Shown: positions 46,620 to 60,500, counted from the first letter of the stretch. The stretch: 64,000 nt of DNA from Ciborinia camelliae (GCA_025890175.1 JANPYM010000001.1:3884971-3948970); one strand, 5' to 3'. A program made the numbers and translations. The notes: generated by a model from the letters alone, not told the origin.

Positions 46620-47958
46620 TGTGGTCTTTGCTTGGGAATCTTTTTCAGCATTGCTCATCCCTTTCCGAACGGCAATGGAGAGGACTTTTGTCTGTACATC
46701 AGCAACTATTCTTGATTGGTCTTCTGATTTCGAATTTCTTACATCATGTTTTTCTTCCCCATAAAAAATGAGATTACCTTTTCCATTTACATTAATTTCC
46801 TTTTCATCCCATTGTATGATTACAAAAGTTACACACATTTCGACCTCACCAACTTTCCAATGAGCATCACTGTACTCTCATTACAGTATATTAGCTCTCT
46901 TACCGATTTTCCTTTGTTCAAAAGTTACTGTTAGATTATGAGAACTCACAATGTTTTTACTGTTTTACATGAAAGGAGAGGCAATTCTACGGAAGGAAGG
47001 GAAATGGATGATTCGTCTGGCAAACGAATCGGATGTTTTACATTACCCTCATCAAGGCATATACCAAGTCGACTCACATGAATATGAAGAAGAATGGATG
47101 AAATACGAAGAAGAATGGATGAAATACGAAACAAAATTGGTGTTATGGAAAAGATGATGAGAATGGATGGATGAATTAATGGATGGATGCACGGATGAAT
47201 GGACGGATTGATGAATGGAATTCAAACACGATACTGCAGGGCTTTCTTTTAAAGTTCCAGGTAAATGAATGATATGGTTGCAATTATACGTATGGATGGT
47301 GTGGAGGGAACAAATGGATATGATGATTTGAAGGAAGGGAAAGGGAAGGGAAGGGAAGGAAATGAAAGGAAATGAAAAGCGTTGAACAATTTGATTGATG
47401 GATGATTGGCAATTATCTTTGTATGTACCTTTGTAGATACCTAGACCTACGGGACTCGAGGATTTTTGCTGGTCGTTTGGTGGCTTTATTTTACTTTTAT
47501 TTTACTTTTATCTGACCTTTTATTTTGGTTGAGTTTTGCCAGTGGTTGAGTTTTGGTTTGCTGCATTTGAGTTGAGTTTTGGTTTGGTTTGGTGCATTTG
47601 AGTTGGTGTATTTGAGTTGATTTGATTTGACTTGACTTGATTTGATTTGGAAATAATAAGGTATTGTAATTTGTTGCTTGATATGGATGAATGGTATGGT
47701 ATGGTGCAATATGGTATATTTAATATAAAATAGCGGATGAATAACTAAATTTCATTAATTAAGTAATTAATTAATTAACTAATTAACTCGGGCTTTTTTC
47801 TTTCTTTCTTTAGAGAGAGAGGAGAAAAAAGAGGGGAGAGAGGAGAGAGGAGAGAGGAGAGAGATGAGAGAGATGGGGGAAGGGGGAGAGGGGGGAAAGG
47901 ATGGGGAAGGAGGATGGGGGAGAGAGAAAAAGAAAAGGGAAAGGGGGGAAAGAGGGGA

Positions 47959-48178
47959 GTAGATGAGGGGGTAGATAAGGGGGGTAGATGAGGGGGTAGA
48001 TGAGGGGGTAGATGAGGGGGTAGATGAGGGGGTAGATGAGGGGGTAGATGAGGGGGTAGATGAGGGGGGTAGATGAGGGGGTAGATGAAGGGGTAGATGA
48101 GGGGGTAGATGAGGGGGTAAATGAGGGGGTAGATGAGGGGGTAGATGAGGGGGTAGATGAGGGGGTAGATGAGGGGGG
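47959..48178. repeat. 12-bp G-rich minisatellite GTAGATGAGGGG, about 18 copies
   Basis: About 220 bp of GTAGATGAGGGG with occasional extra G and a few substitutions (GATAAG, GATGAAG). Runs of five or six G per unit give G-quadruplex potential on the plus strand. Confidence 0.9.
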
Positions 48179-48882
48179 AGAGGAAAGAGGAAAAAGGAAA
48201 GAAAAAAAGAAAAAAAAAAGATATTAAATATTAGGTTAGATAGTAGATGGGAGGAAAAAGAGAGGGCTTAATAGATAGATGGGGGAAAGGGGGGGAAGGT
48301 AGATAAAGGAAAGGGGGTTGAAAGGATGGATAGATTGAGAGGATAAGTAGGTTGAGGGGGTTTAATAGGTAGATAGGTAGTTGTTGGAATCACTATGGGC
48401 GATGGAGAACAAATGTATTAGAACAAATGTACTATAGTATGCAGTGTATTTGGCTCGAAGCTCTAAAAACTCTATGCTACAGATCAACTATATAAGCCCG
48501 CTAGCGGCACGTGATTTATCCAACAGTAGTAGATAGGCAGTGAAAGTGTATAAGAAGAACGAAGTTCTCATTATGCTACCTAGGATGACTATGTACTGAT
48601 TGTCTCTGTGCAGCTAGTATTAGCGTAACATTGAACTATGGGGGTAGAGTTAAAGAGATAAATAAAGGGATAGATAGATAGAGGAGTAGAGTCGAGGGGG
48701 TAAATGGGGTTTAATAGGTAGATATGTTTAAACTGGATTAGAATAAATAAAGAATTTTTTTTTTTACGATTTTCAGATTATAATTATATTTATTGAACAA
48801 TTAGACTAGGATTATAAGATCTACTATATTAAGTCCTTTATTCTACTTTTCGCCCCCCCTGGTTATTATATAATATGATATT

Positions 48883-48995
48883 TCGAGTAGGATGAGGTTG
48901 GAGTCGAGTAGGATCAAATTAGAGTCGAGTAGAATGAAATTAGAGTCGAGTAGAATGAAATTGAAGTCGAGTAGGATGAAATTGGAGTCGATTAG
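48883..48995. repeat. 21-bp repeat GAGTCGAGTAGRATGAAATTR, about 5 copies
   Basis: Five tandem imperfect copies at a 21-bp period. Confidence 0.85.
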
Positions 48996-49228
48996 AAAAG
49001 GAAAGAAGGGGAAAAAAAAAGAAAAGAAAAAAGGAAAGAGAGGTCTTTAACAACCATATTCTTTTATTTTTTATTTTTTATTTCATTTTTTTGATTCATT
49101 TTTTCTTATGGTGCTCCCCCCCCTCTTCCCTTCCTCCCCAACCTAGCCCAACTATCTTCACTTCTCAATCTTCATCATCATTATCCTCAATCCAATTTAA
49201 TCCAACTATTTTCACTTCTCCATCATTA

Positions 49229-49370
49229 TCTCAATCCAATCCTCAATCCAACACTCAATCCTCAACACTCAACACTCAACACTCAATCCAATGCTCAATC
49301 CAATGCTCAATCCAATGCTCAATCCAATGCTCAATCCAATGCTCAATCCAATGCCCAATCCAATCACCTA
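49229..49370. repeat. 12-bp repeat CTCAATCCAATG
   Basis: A diverged left part (CTCAATCC, CTCAACA) followed by six near-perfect 12-bp copies from about 49281. The in-frame peptide (IQCS-type) is an artefact of the period. Confidence 0.85.
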
Positions 49371-49730
49371 AAATACTAGTTTACCAATTATCTAGTAGTT
49401 AATTTAGGTAGGCTAGAAAGAACCTATATACCCACCCAATCCTCAATCTCCAATTCCCCATCCCCAAATTGGTTCGACTTCCTATTCCAATCCTAATCCT
49501 AATGTTAATCCTAATCCATACAATCATTCCATTCCATTCCAATTCATTCCAATTCAATTCATTCCATTCGATTTAATTTTCATTCACAAACCCTCTCTCC
49601 TCCGACTCCGACTCTGACGCTTAATATCGATACCCCTTTCCCCCTCCCTCTCCCCCTTCCCCCTCCCAAAAATATATTCTATTCTGCATATCCCCCCCCC
49701 CAAAAAAAAACTCATCCTCAAACCCAAACC

Positions 49731-52700
49731 TCAAACCTCATCCTCACTATCCTCCCCCAAAAGTTCCCCCTCATCCTCATCCACCACCGCATAATCGCCC
49801 CTCCCCCTCGCAAAGCTATCTCGCGTCGTAAATCTCCTCGTCGCCGGTGCGCTTCTCCCCGCCGCCTCCTTCGCCGAGCGCCAGAGCGACGACGCCAGGA
49901 GAGGCGTCGCTTGAGCAATCGCCACGACCGCCGCTACGAACATCACGGGGTATTTAATATACGGTGCTTCACCGTCGAATGATGCTGTGAGGGAATGGGG
50001 TTAGTATGTATTTGTGAGATAAAAGAAGAGAGGGAGTGATATGGATGACATAACATACATTGTTCACCCAAGCGGATTTGACCAAATTTGCCATTCCAGT
50101 TGCGCCAAACCCAGACCCCGACTGCCGAAGCGATACCGATGGGGATGACAACCGCGAAGAAGATAGCCCAGCCAGAAGCTGCGTGTTTTTTCTTGAAATC
50201 ATCTTCATGTCCAGCGCAAGAGTATGCTCTGTCACTGACATCAAATTCCTTTCCTCCTTGACAGGTGGTAAGAGGAAGTCGTCGATAGCCGGTGGGTTCG
50301 TAGTATTCCACCACGTTCTTATCGATTCGACATATTTCGGAATGATCTGGTGGCGAGTAACCTTTGACTAGGGCACAAGATCCATCCCCTTGGCGCTCGT
50401 AGTTGAGATCACTTTTTTACATTAGCTTCTATATACCTACCATCAAAAGGAAACTTACCACTCAAAATCCCGTCTGGTACAGCTGCAATTCTTGGCGATA
50501 TCGTGCAAGGAAGGAATCATTCTTCCATTGTAACAATCAGCATCAATTCTCTTTCGGTGATATTGCGAAACGTGACCAAAGAGGCAGTCATCATCTTGCT
50601 TAGGATGTTTTGGTTGCCAGAGATAATAGTCTCCTCCTTCGACATCCTTCTCATCGAGTTTACATTGTCTTTTTCTCAAGCCAGAGAAGTCAAGATTGAT
50701 AGCCGTAAGTTGTCCATCGATAACACCCCAGAGGAGGAAATTTTGAGAGTTATCGCTCGGGACAGTAGTGAGATCTTCAACCTTCATTTGAGAATCGGAG
50801 AATTTATATTCAACCCAAGTATTTCCTTCGTCCAGAGAATAGTGAACGACATTAACGGACGCATGCTCTTTCACGATGACGATAATTGATCCTTGATCTC
50901 CAAATTCCCACATGTATGCTCCCTTCTTGACAAATTTCCAATTAATACCACCATCTGTGGTCATGAACGTGTCAGCATCCTTGTAGTTGGTCAGGAACTC
51001 CCCAACATTTCCCACACCAAACATTAATCCAATCGCAGATTGAGATGAGAAGGTGTGGGATTTGTCAAATCTCTCAGTATAACCATGAATATTTAATGAA
51101 CATTTCTGCATTGAGCCGCTGCATCCAAATTTCTTTCCGTCCTCCCCTTTTGCAGGAGGCTTCAAGTAATCCCATTCCGCACCATCGTTGTGGGTAACCA
51201 TGGTCTTTAGCTTCTTCTGTTCTTTCTTATAGTTCTTCGATGCGGCATTGGCAACAACATTGACCATGGCAACTCCTTCAAGACCAAACATCTTCTCAAA
51301 GTCCACATAACCAGCGGTATCTCTATCCACAGCATTCAAACTCAAGGTGTACGAAGTACCATTAGAGTTACTCTTGATGATAGTTCCATATTCGAAGCCC
51401 TTATCGTTATTGGTCGTGACATGAAGGAAAACAGAATGCGTGGAGCTATCGAGCACAGTGTAACCAACTTGATGGTCAATCTTAAAACCATGAGGGAATT
51501 TAGCATCGGCGAAGTTAACTCCATCAAAACTGGTATCGACCTTCAAAGTTTGGTGCTCACTATCTTTTGTGGCGACGACAATGAACTCGGACATTGTCGC
51601 GAATTCAATCACATTGCTGAAGTGCACCGTAGGAGGTTCCGAGAAGAAGTCCGTACTCGAGACAAGTTGCCATGGGTTACCAGCTTCGTTGTTTTCATGC
51701 TCTCTGACTTCGCAATAAATTAATTTGTCATCACGCTTTTGATTTGCAGCTTCTTTGATAAATTCGCACCTTCGAGCATATCGCTCGAGCGTTTTCCAAT
51801 TGCTATCTCCTCGGTCTTGTGTGAGTGAAGCTACCGTATGACAGTTACCAGGACCATCACACTTCTCACCCATCCAGATGATCCAGTCCTTGTTTCGAGG
51901 GTGGAAATTCATTGCCAAAGTTTCATGACTTGGTGGATGAGGGGCCTTGAAGCTCCTAATGTTCTCTCCACGATCGACAGAGTAGAAAACAGTCTCAGTC
52001 TTGGTCAAGAAGAACACAACATCATTAAAGTACTGATTGGTGAGAATCCGAACGATTTTTTCATCCTTCAAGATTTGCTTCCACTTTTTCCCATGATCAT
52101 GAGTGAGCCAAATCGTATCTTCGTCGGTTTGTACTACGATTGTTTCGTCGGTTCCCTTACTAACTCCGGTTCTCTCGAGATATTGTTTATCGACGAATGT
52201 TTTGCCCTTGAACGTGAATTCGGTCGAGTTCCCCTTTCCAGAAGCAGGAGGACCCACGGAAGTCGCGCACTTGTGCTCAACTGGGGCATCCTTCTGCTTG
52301 TCACCGACTCGCTTGCAAGTATTTCCCGGAATCAAACGCCACCCGGAAGACCCTTGGAATACATCATCGGGGCCGGATGATTTGCATGCACCTTCCGGAA
52401 CGACCAAGGCACCTTTTTGAATGCATTCTTTGCGATCATCACTTCTGACAAAGTTGTAATCGCACTCGAAATCATCATCGGTACAATCGCAATTTTCTGT
52501 TTGAACAACTGGGTCCTTGAATTCCTGTTTCATGAAACAGTCTGCGTCGGCCTTGCGGCGTTCGTACCATTGGGTATGGCCCATGAGACATGTTGGGTTA
52601 CCTTTATCGTCAACTCGCGCGTACCATTTTTCCGTATCTTGATCTTTCTTGCACTGTCCTTCATGCATCTCGTCAAAGTCAAGTGCAATCATGTAGAAAT

Positions 52701-54347
52701 CCTTCTTCTTGTCATCATTATCCAAACCAATAAGGAGGAATTTGAGGCTTGTTGAATCCGAAGTAGTGACCAATTGTAGTGGGCGAATTTTGCCCTTGAG
52801 CTCGAGTTCCTTCCAGTCTTTGCCGTGATTTAACGAGTACTTTACCACATCTGTATGCCCATCATGTACAGCCACGAGGACTGATCCTTGATCTCCAAAT
52901 TCATACTTATGTGGTCCGCGGAGGGCCTTATGCCATGTAACTCCTGCATTATCAGATACAAAAAGGTTTGATTTTTCCCAACTCTCTAAGAAGTCTCCTG
53001 TATTGCCATTCCCCATAACCAGACCTGGAGCCGGACTAGAGAAGACCCGACCAGAATTGTCCAATTCTGTAACAGAATGAAGATGGAGATCTTCATCTTT
53101 TACCTTGAGAGGTTGCCAAGTTCGTCCATCATCAAAACTGATTTTGGATTTGATATGCTTCTCTGTTAGAAAACTGCTTTGAACTTTCTCCCAGTTATCA
53201 ACAATATTGATCATCACAATCCCTTGTATCCCAGCCATCTTCTCAAAGTCAACCATGCCATGCATATCTCTATTTGTGTGCTCAATATTCCGGGCGAAAT
53301 ATGTTCCATTCGAATTACTGGTGAACAAGACTCCCATAGCATTCAGTGGGCGTGTATTTAAAACATCGACTTGAATACTGTAGTTGGTTCCTTCTAAGAC
53401 GGTATATGCCTTCTCCTTCAATTTATGATCGTGTGGGAATTCTGCTCGGTGCCATTTGATGGCATCATCAGAGACGTAAAGTGCCATCTCATCAGTACCG
53501 GTAGCACTGGCAGCGGTGATCAAGAACTTCTTCTGAGATGTAACTTCAACAATTCCTTGAACCGTTCGACCTGGCACTAGTTCTGGCTCAAATTCTTGTA
53601 TATCGTCGCCTTTTTTCGCGAAGAAGATATCAGAAACAAGAAGTCGGTAGTCTTTCCTCCACGAAGAATTAACGCCTTTAGCTACACAGAGAATCCGGTC
53701 ATTATCCAGATCCTTCTGGCCAGTTGTAAACTCCGGTGCCGATACTGCCCAGTGACAGCCCGCGGTATCAACACGTAGTGATTTAGCATTTTGGTCAAAT
53801 CCGTCGGTGGTGTACAAAGCCTGTTGGAAAACAGTTAGCAGATAGACATCTTGGCAGGAGCTGCAACTCCTCTCACCAATTCTTCGCAGAAAATCCCCGT
53901 GCAGTCCATTCCATTGAAGATGATCCTATCCGGATCTTTTCCATGATAGCTCATCGCCGGTCTGAATACACTAGCTTGAGCATCCGTCGAGAACTTCTCC
54001 CAATGTTCTCCTCTATCCTTGGTCCTCCAATGATCCTTCCCCGACGTTATAATATATGCCTTTTTCGGATCGTATGGATGAATCGAGAATTCCAACACTT
54101 TGCCTGCGGGAACGTCATCGATTTTCTTCCATGTCTCTCCTGCATCCCCCGACCTCCATATAACTGCATCGTGTCTATCCTCATACAGCAGTACATCCGA
54201 ATCCTCAAAGTACTGCAAATTGTGCGGTATGTGTTCTAATTTGGTATAATGTACCCCAGGTGCATCTTTCTTTCCCCATGCGCCAGTGCAGAGAAGTGTT
54301 GATATCAGAAGGCTCCGCCATCCTACCTCAGCGCTCCGTAGCCTCAT
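49731..54347 (-). CDS. VPS10: Vacuolar protein sorting receptor Vps10 (sortilin family)
   Basis: Type I receptor that sorts carboxypeptidase Y-type hydrolases from the late Golgi to the vacuole and recycles via retromer. Four minus-strand exons (54347-53877, 53820-50459, 50411-50059, 49984-49731) total 4440 nt, giving 1479 aa. An N-terminal signal peptide ([13 protein letters not shown]) is followed by two tandem VPS10 beta-propeller domains with Asp-box-like signatures ([54 protein letters not shown]). Each ends in a cysteine-rich 10CC module ([16 protein letters not shown] and the SCTRRDFEC junction). A membrane span [20 protein letters not shown] (about residues 1358-1380) and a second hydrophobic stretch [20 protein letters not shown] precede an acidic cytosolic tail. 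Intron 2 (50458-50412, 47 bp) ends in AAG; the splice recreates the conserved Cys of DFEC. Length matches fungal Vps10. Confidence 0.97.
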
Positions 54348-55308
54348 CTTCGCGGGTTGGTTGTGATACTGGAGCTCATGAAGCTTCGATGACGATCACC
54401 AAATGGCGACTTTGATGGTGATGAGGTGATATCTAGTTTGTGGTTTCTTATGAACGATTCGAGCAGGAAAGAAAGGTTGGTTGGTAGTTATGAGAAACTG
54501 TGAATGGATTGCGTGTCTTTTGGAAACAATGGAATGATGGGTTTGGGTTGGTGAGTGAGCCTAGGTACCTTGATACAGCTCCTACTCGTTTCAGGCACTT
54601 TTACGCCACACATCAATGTGCCTCAAACTCGGACCTATAAAATCAAGCAGGCAAGCAGCACCGGGCGCGGGCGCGAGTGGGATCTATTTCTGGTTACACT
54701 TTTTCTGTAGTGAAGACGGTATTTAAACGTTTATAATTTTAATGATATTTGAAATTTATGTATAGTTACCTATCTAGGTATATATATATCTTCATTCTTC
54801 TCCATAAGTATAAGCATTTATTCACTACCAATTTACCTGGCGTTTATTATGATTGTGGAGAAAAGTATAGCCCTGGAGTACCTAGATCCTACTCTCCCGT
54901 GAACGTCAATGCCACTCTCCCAATAGGAATGTTCTTTGTCAAGTATGGGGGCAGAATCAAATCAACCCAAACCAAACCATTCGGAGGGTCTATAACTACT
55001 AGTAGTAGGTACTAGATAATAATACTATTATAAGATTTATACGAGTATAAACCATTCTTTCCTCCTGGCGCCCGCTATACAGTAATATCTAGTATAGGTA
55101 GGTACCTAAGTACTATATAGTAGTAGATAGTACCTACAGTATAAGCAGTGTGAAATTTGAAGATGTCCGCTAAAATACTCACTACTCTATCAACATTTAC
55201 GAATCGGTAGGTAATTAATAATAATAATAATCCATTATTTATATCCAGTAGTACCTCAGTATTATTGTACCTACTACTACTAATCCTCCTCCTCCTCCTC
55301 CCACCTAG
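54348..55308. other. Intergenic region, VPS10 promoter
   Basis: Contains the VPS10 upstream region (a GCGCGGGCGCG run near 54663) and, to the right, TAGTAGTA- and ATA-rich DNA near 55000-55290. No gene seen. Confidence 0.5.
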
Positions 55309-57502
55309 TCACGAAGCCTTCCGTTGACTCTTAACCGTCACTCTTTTCCAAAACCTCTTCACAACCCCATTTTCCTTCTCCCAACCATCCGCTCCACCCA
55401 TAGGTCCACGCGGGTACCTAGGACTTTCCAATTCCTCCAAGACCAGGGGTTCCTTCTCCTTCATTTGACATCCATAGATGCCACTCTCATCTCGAAGGTC
55501 TTGGCGCGTGAGTGTCATTCGTAACGTGGGTTCCCGATTTCCCGCCATGACGTGAGGATAGCATTCCTGCTGCTTGCCTGGCAGTTTGGCGATGCCCGGC
55601 TGGTAATCCTGTCGAGGTTTGCCGCTGGAATAATAGGGAGATCGCTGTGATGGGTATCCGGTTTCGTAATCAAATGGGGTTATGGGTGCTTCGGAATCGG
55701 CCATCGATATGTCGTCTTCAAATAATGACGCCGTATCGTCGTTAAAGAAGGAATGCTCAAAAGCCGGACTCGAGACTTTCTTCCTCAACATATCTCTCGA
55801 CGAGCGTCTCGATAATAATTTCGGTGGCATGTTTTCCTTCTCGGGCGTGCTCACCACTTGGTCCATGGATGGAAATCCAAATTCGATTATTTCGTCAAAC
55901 TTTTGTGGTGATGCTAAGTATACTCGTAGTTTTAGTCGTGCTTCCGGGTCTTGGTAGTGGGTGGCGTTCGGGTCGATTGATGAGAGGGAAAAATTAGGTT
56001 TATGCTTTGCATGCCTTGGTCCAATGATTGAAACCCCTCGAGTTTTTGAACGAGAGCGTGTGCTGAAGGTAGGTGATATCGGATTTGCGGATTGAGGCTC
56101 TCTCGATATAGAGTTTCTTGCAAAAGGACTTCCAAAGGGAAGTTTGGAAACTGACATTTGTCGTCGAAATGATGGTTTCCGATCGCTCGTCAAAGGTGGG
56201 AATATCGAAGCATGATAATCATCCAAATGAAGATCCAATTTAGACTCTTCATCAATCCATTTGAAGCTATCAACAAACGTGTCTGTCTTACTAGACATCA
56301 AATGAAGATCTAATTTAGATTCTTCATGAAGCCATTTGAAGCTATCAAAAAACGTATCGGTCTTACTGGACATTGAGGCTCTCCTGCGAGTTCCGCTGGT
56401 TTTCCCACTGAATACTGGACTTTTGGGACTTTTGGGGCTTTTTGGGCTTTTAGGGCTTGGACACAGCATCGGTGGATCTGGCGCCGTTCGACGGGATCGT
56501 CTTCGAATAATGAGATTTTCGTCCGCGGCATCCAAAATAACTGCCTCCCGTATTCTTCTTGCCAATACCGCTTGCTCTTCGCTGGAGAATTGTTTTCTCT
56601 TAATCGCATCCGGGAGTGTTTCGTAATTGCTCATAAACCAGGATTTATCATGACCATTAGATATGGAAGGTCTCTTCTTTCGCAGGTGTCGAGTGGAATG
56701 TCTCCGTCGAGGCTCGAGCTGTGGAATAGTTAAGCCTCTCCGGTCGGCAATAGAGCTCTTGCGTATACTCTGTACGGGAAGATCATTGAGGGCATTTGAC
56801 ACAGAGCTTTGGGCGAATCGAAGACGCTCCAAAGTGGAAAAATACTGCGAAAGAATCCCGTCAGTACCCATCGTTGATCACTACTGTCCACTCTCGACAA
56901 CCAATATGAGAAGAATTGCAAAACCACCATCTCTTGTCCCTGCACGTCAATGTTTTTTAGCGTAGGCTGATCCCGCCGCCAGTATGAATTCGAAAGACCT
57001 AGCGCATATTCACGGCGGGAAGACACCACTAAATGTACTAACGAAAGACCCGACTTTCGACGGCGTCTCCCGGGCACAGGCTAGACTACTATATAGCTTT
57101 GCTTTTTTCGATAGCTCAACCCTGAAATACGAAAATGCCCCCCAACCTTGATTTTTTATTAAAAAGTAATTACGATAACCATGGTGAACTACCGGTATAA
57201 CAACGAAAGTGATATATATATACCTTCCGTTTTAAAGCTGGAGGAAGAGCATGGAATTCTTCTTCAGTGGTAACATATTCGCTGCACCCTGACATTTCCT
57301 TCTGATTCTTTCGATGTACCGGTACACTTGACGTTGGAAGAGCGGGCGAAGAACCTGGTCGGATATCGAATGAGGGTTTGGAGATAGCAGTCGGCGAGAA
57401 GGGATCCGACGAAAAGAGATCCGAAGTCGAATTGTGTGTGAACGGTGGGAGAGAGTACATAGGAGTGGTGTGAGGATTTCGCTCATTCATGTTTGAAGCC
57501 AT
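55309..57502 (-). CDS. Unrecognised Ser/Pro/Arg-rich fungal protein with internal duplication
   Basis: Two minus-strand exons, 57502-57224 and 56844-55309, give 1815 nt and 604 aa. The 379-bp intron has a GTATAT donor and a TTTCGCAG acceptor, joining ALPPALKRK to YFSTLERLRFAQ. I do not recognise a domain. The N terminus is Ser/Pro/Thr-rich. A folded-looking segment has YETLPDAIKRKQFSSEEQAV and LARRIREAVILDAADEN. A (SPK)n run follows, typical of proline-directed kinase sites. Next comes a tandem 25-residue duplication with the motif MSSKTDTFxDSFKWxxEESK (56375-56225). Many SRS/RRRxS stretches precede a basic C terminus (VVKRFWKRVTVKSQRK). An in-frame ATG at 56871, 27 nt before the acceptor, could start a shorter isoform. 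Composition suggests a phosphorylated, largely disordered regulatory protein; that is inference. Confidence 0.75.
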
Positions 57503-60500
57503 GGCGGAAGATCAAGTCTAGAAGGATTCAAAAGATGGTAAGACCGACTGAGTGAGTGGCTGTTCAGATTTGTTGTCTCCAACTAATGCATCATGCAACG
57601 CGTTGCGAACGCATCTCCTTATGATGGGACCTCAGATATAAAGGTCATTGGATTCTTGCCGCGTATGGTGTGTGCAACCCCGGACGGATTCTACCAGGTA
57701 GCTCACAAGTTTGGTACCTGTCTGGGTATGGGTATTATGGATCCTTTGGATTTGGATCGGTATGGATATGGGTATATAAAACCAGAGTAACTCGATTCCG
57801 TTATGATTTACTTGGCAGATGAGATGATGAACGAACGAACAAACGAACAAACAAACGGCCGTGGAATCGAACAAATTATTAGATTACTGTATAAAATTAC
57901 AAGCAATCAAAAGACGGGAGAAGAAGATTTGGAACGAGTGGAAGATGCAAGAAGTTCATTCATTCATGTACTGATTCTGATCAATGATATTGAAACCCGT
58001 TGCTTTCATTGATCACACAGTAACCGCCCTCTCTCTCTCCAAAGTTGTATGTTGTCCCTCTTTTCCGTCTACTGAGGCCATGTAAGGTTGCTCACTCGTT
58101 GCAATTTTTTAATCGTCATAATTCAAAATTATCAATATTGAATATTGGTTCTTGATTTGCCTAAAGATCTCCACGTCCATTCTGGAAGCAGTGGCACCAG
58201 GGTTTTAATTCAAGGGTCCCGGTATGCAGGCACAAGTTCTCACCAATAAATTGACCTTGTTCACGATATCCATGGAAGATCCTTACTTTTTCCGTGCACC
58301 TGGAGAGATCACAATGAGAGAAGACGAGAGACATAGATCAATATTTGATCATAGCAAACAAAGTTCACCGGATTTGAATTTTGCAGAGAACAAACAGGCC
58401 ATTATGCTGTTGAGTTTGTTGAGTAAGGAAAGGGAAATTCATTAGAAAATTCCTTGGGGATTCTTTTTTTTTTGAATTGTTCGTGTTTGAATTGCTTGTT
58501 TCTCTCTTGCAATATGGCATCTCTTTCTTCTCCTCTCTTTTGTGATGTGATGTGATGTGATGTGATGTTAGACGAGGCATACCGTACTGTACATCCATAC
58601 ATCCATACATCCATACCATATGCACCGCCAGCATGTTACCTCTCACGGATAACGGACATAAACCCGTTATACAAACAACAGTTATCCATTCTGTAACATT
58701 GAATACCTGTGATCACTGATGTGAATGCATAATGTATGTACATGTAGGTAGGTACGCAAGCACAACAGTGATTCAGGTCATACTGATGAGGGGGCGGGAA
58801 GCCCAACTGTACTGCATCTCCATGTGATACAGCAAACGCATGCCCTCAAGACTCACGCAGTATCAGCCTCATGGTTTCGTGCTTTATGTATGATGTGGTT
58901 CGAATGATCCGAAAGCAATCGAGACGAGGCGTACTGCAGCAAGGATAAAGTCTGTTGGTCCCGTCAATATCAAATCTGTTTGCGGTTTTGTAGAAGCTGA
59001 AAATAAGTTATCCCCTTGCATTTGGGTTTGGTGGAAATTATTTAGAATCATTATCAACATCCCTCGACCATTTGCAACATACCCGCTCTGTAGTTCCTGT
59101 ACGGAGTATATTTGAATTTCACCCAAGGCAGTGCACGAAAACCAACTTGATGTGATGTTCCTAAAAAAAGATCTCTCGTGCTGTCGGTGTAGATGTACTG
59201 TACAGTACATAGGTATAGGAGGGGCGGGCGTCGTGGAATGGTCCTTTAACCCGCTTGCTTTCCCCACGGCTGGCGGCAACTAACCTAATAACTGTACATC
59301 AAAACGCGGAAGCTTCACGAAATCAAGTGACTGCTTAGCTGCGTAGTATCTCAATGTTCAGGTAGCATTAGGATCTTCAAACATCGAAAAGAAATCCGAG
59401 CAATTTCATTTTCACCTACAGTACTTACTTGTAGAGTACCAAATACCAAAATACCACAATGTCACGGGGCATCTAGGGTTCAAAGATTATGATAAATGCC
59501 GACCTTAAACCTTCATACTCAAAATAGGTCTGAAAAGGTAAAAAGGGTAAAAAAAGGTAACCGGTATATTCCCAGATTACTCTCACAAGTCTCATCAACA
59601 ATCTTATTTTCACCTCCCCAAGATTCCAAGATTCCAAGATCTCTGTCTAACTTTCTCTCTTTTTTAAAATTTAAAGTTGTCATTGCACCCATCCACCCAT
59701 CCACCCATCCACCCATCCACAAATAACTCGCCTCCAAAGTTACTCAAGTCACTCCTCACCCGGGTCAACCCCTTCATTTCGCGAGCTTTACTCAATCCAT
59801 CCAACCATTCCAACAAACAAATCTCCAGACTCCATCTTATCTCATAAGGTTAATAAACTGCACGAATTATTATTTTTATTTTTGGTCGTTTTTGGGGGGG
59901 TCGTACGTACTTACTCGCATGTCGCACCGAGCACGGTTGCTTGCGAGCATTATTAGCCGTGACAACCGCATCATCTCGTTTTTTTCTATTCATCTATTCA
60001 TCTATGTAACATTGTCATATAATTTATATGGTGCGGAGTGCATTATCGTGGCTGTACATATACGGAGTATAGTCAGTATCTAGGTACTTGGCGATTGATT
60101 GAATGATTGATTGTCGACATGCACATATCATGATTCCAAACACCGAATGTTTTCAGAAAGGCCTCAATGCCTCATACATACTGTACATACAAATACAATA
60201 CAAGGAATGCCCTTCCCTTCTCTTCCTCGGTCATCGCCGTTACTGGTTCCATAAACTTTACGGTCATGTATGTTATCTCTCCTCCCTCCCGTGTTGAATG
60301 CTAACTCTCGCTTGCAATAATATATACATATATTAATTATATATATATACGGAGGAGGTACCTACTTAGATCAGACTTTTGCCAACTGTTAGAAGGTGCC
60401 ATAGCCACCTCCACTCCGTACCAGACAAATTAGCTATGCATTCCGTCCTCTACACCGAGTCCAGACTCCAGACTCCCAAGTTCCGTTCCAACATGTCGCG

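Larger units (their letters stand above)
46620..49730. other. 3.1-kb gene-poor region with several tandem repeats
   Basis: No gene seen. Contains GAATGGATGAA repeats near 47080-47130, ATGGATGG and GGAAGG-type tracts, the 12-bp GTAGATGAGGGG array (47959-48178), a 21-bp array (48883-48995), a 12-bp CTCAATCCAATG array (49229-49370), a CGGCACGTGAT motif (48505-48515) and strong purine/pyrimidine strand bias. The frame at 49091-49402 is repeat-derived. Confidence 0.55.

Noticed and set aside
49091..49402. 103-codon frame with an IQCS repeat
   Set aside because: It comes from the 12-bp CTCAATCCAATG repeat.
58895..58912. tRNA B-box-like GGTTCGAATGATCC
   Set aside because: The spacing of the core is wrong and no cloverleaf with an A box could be drawn; no tRNA was found in the window.
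58884..59279. 131-codon minus-strand frame
   Set aside because: It has no domain, no upstream signals and atypical composition.
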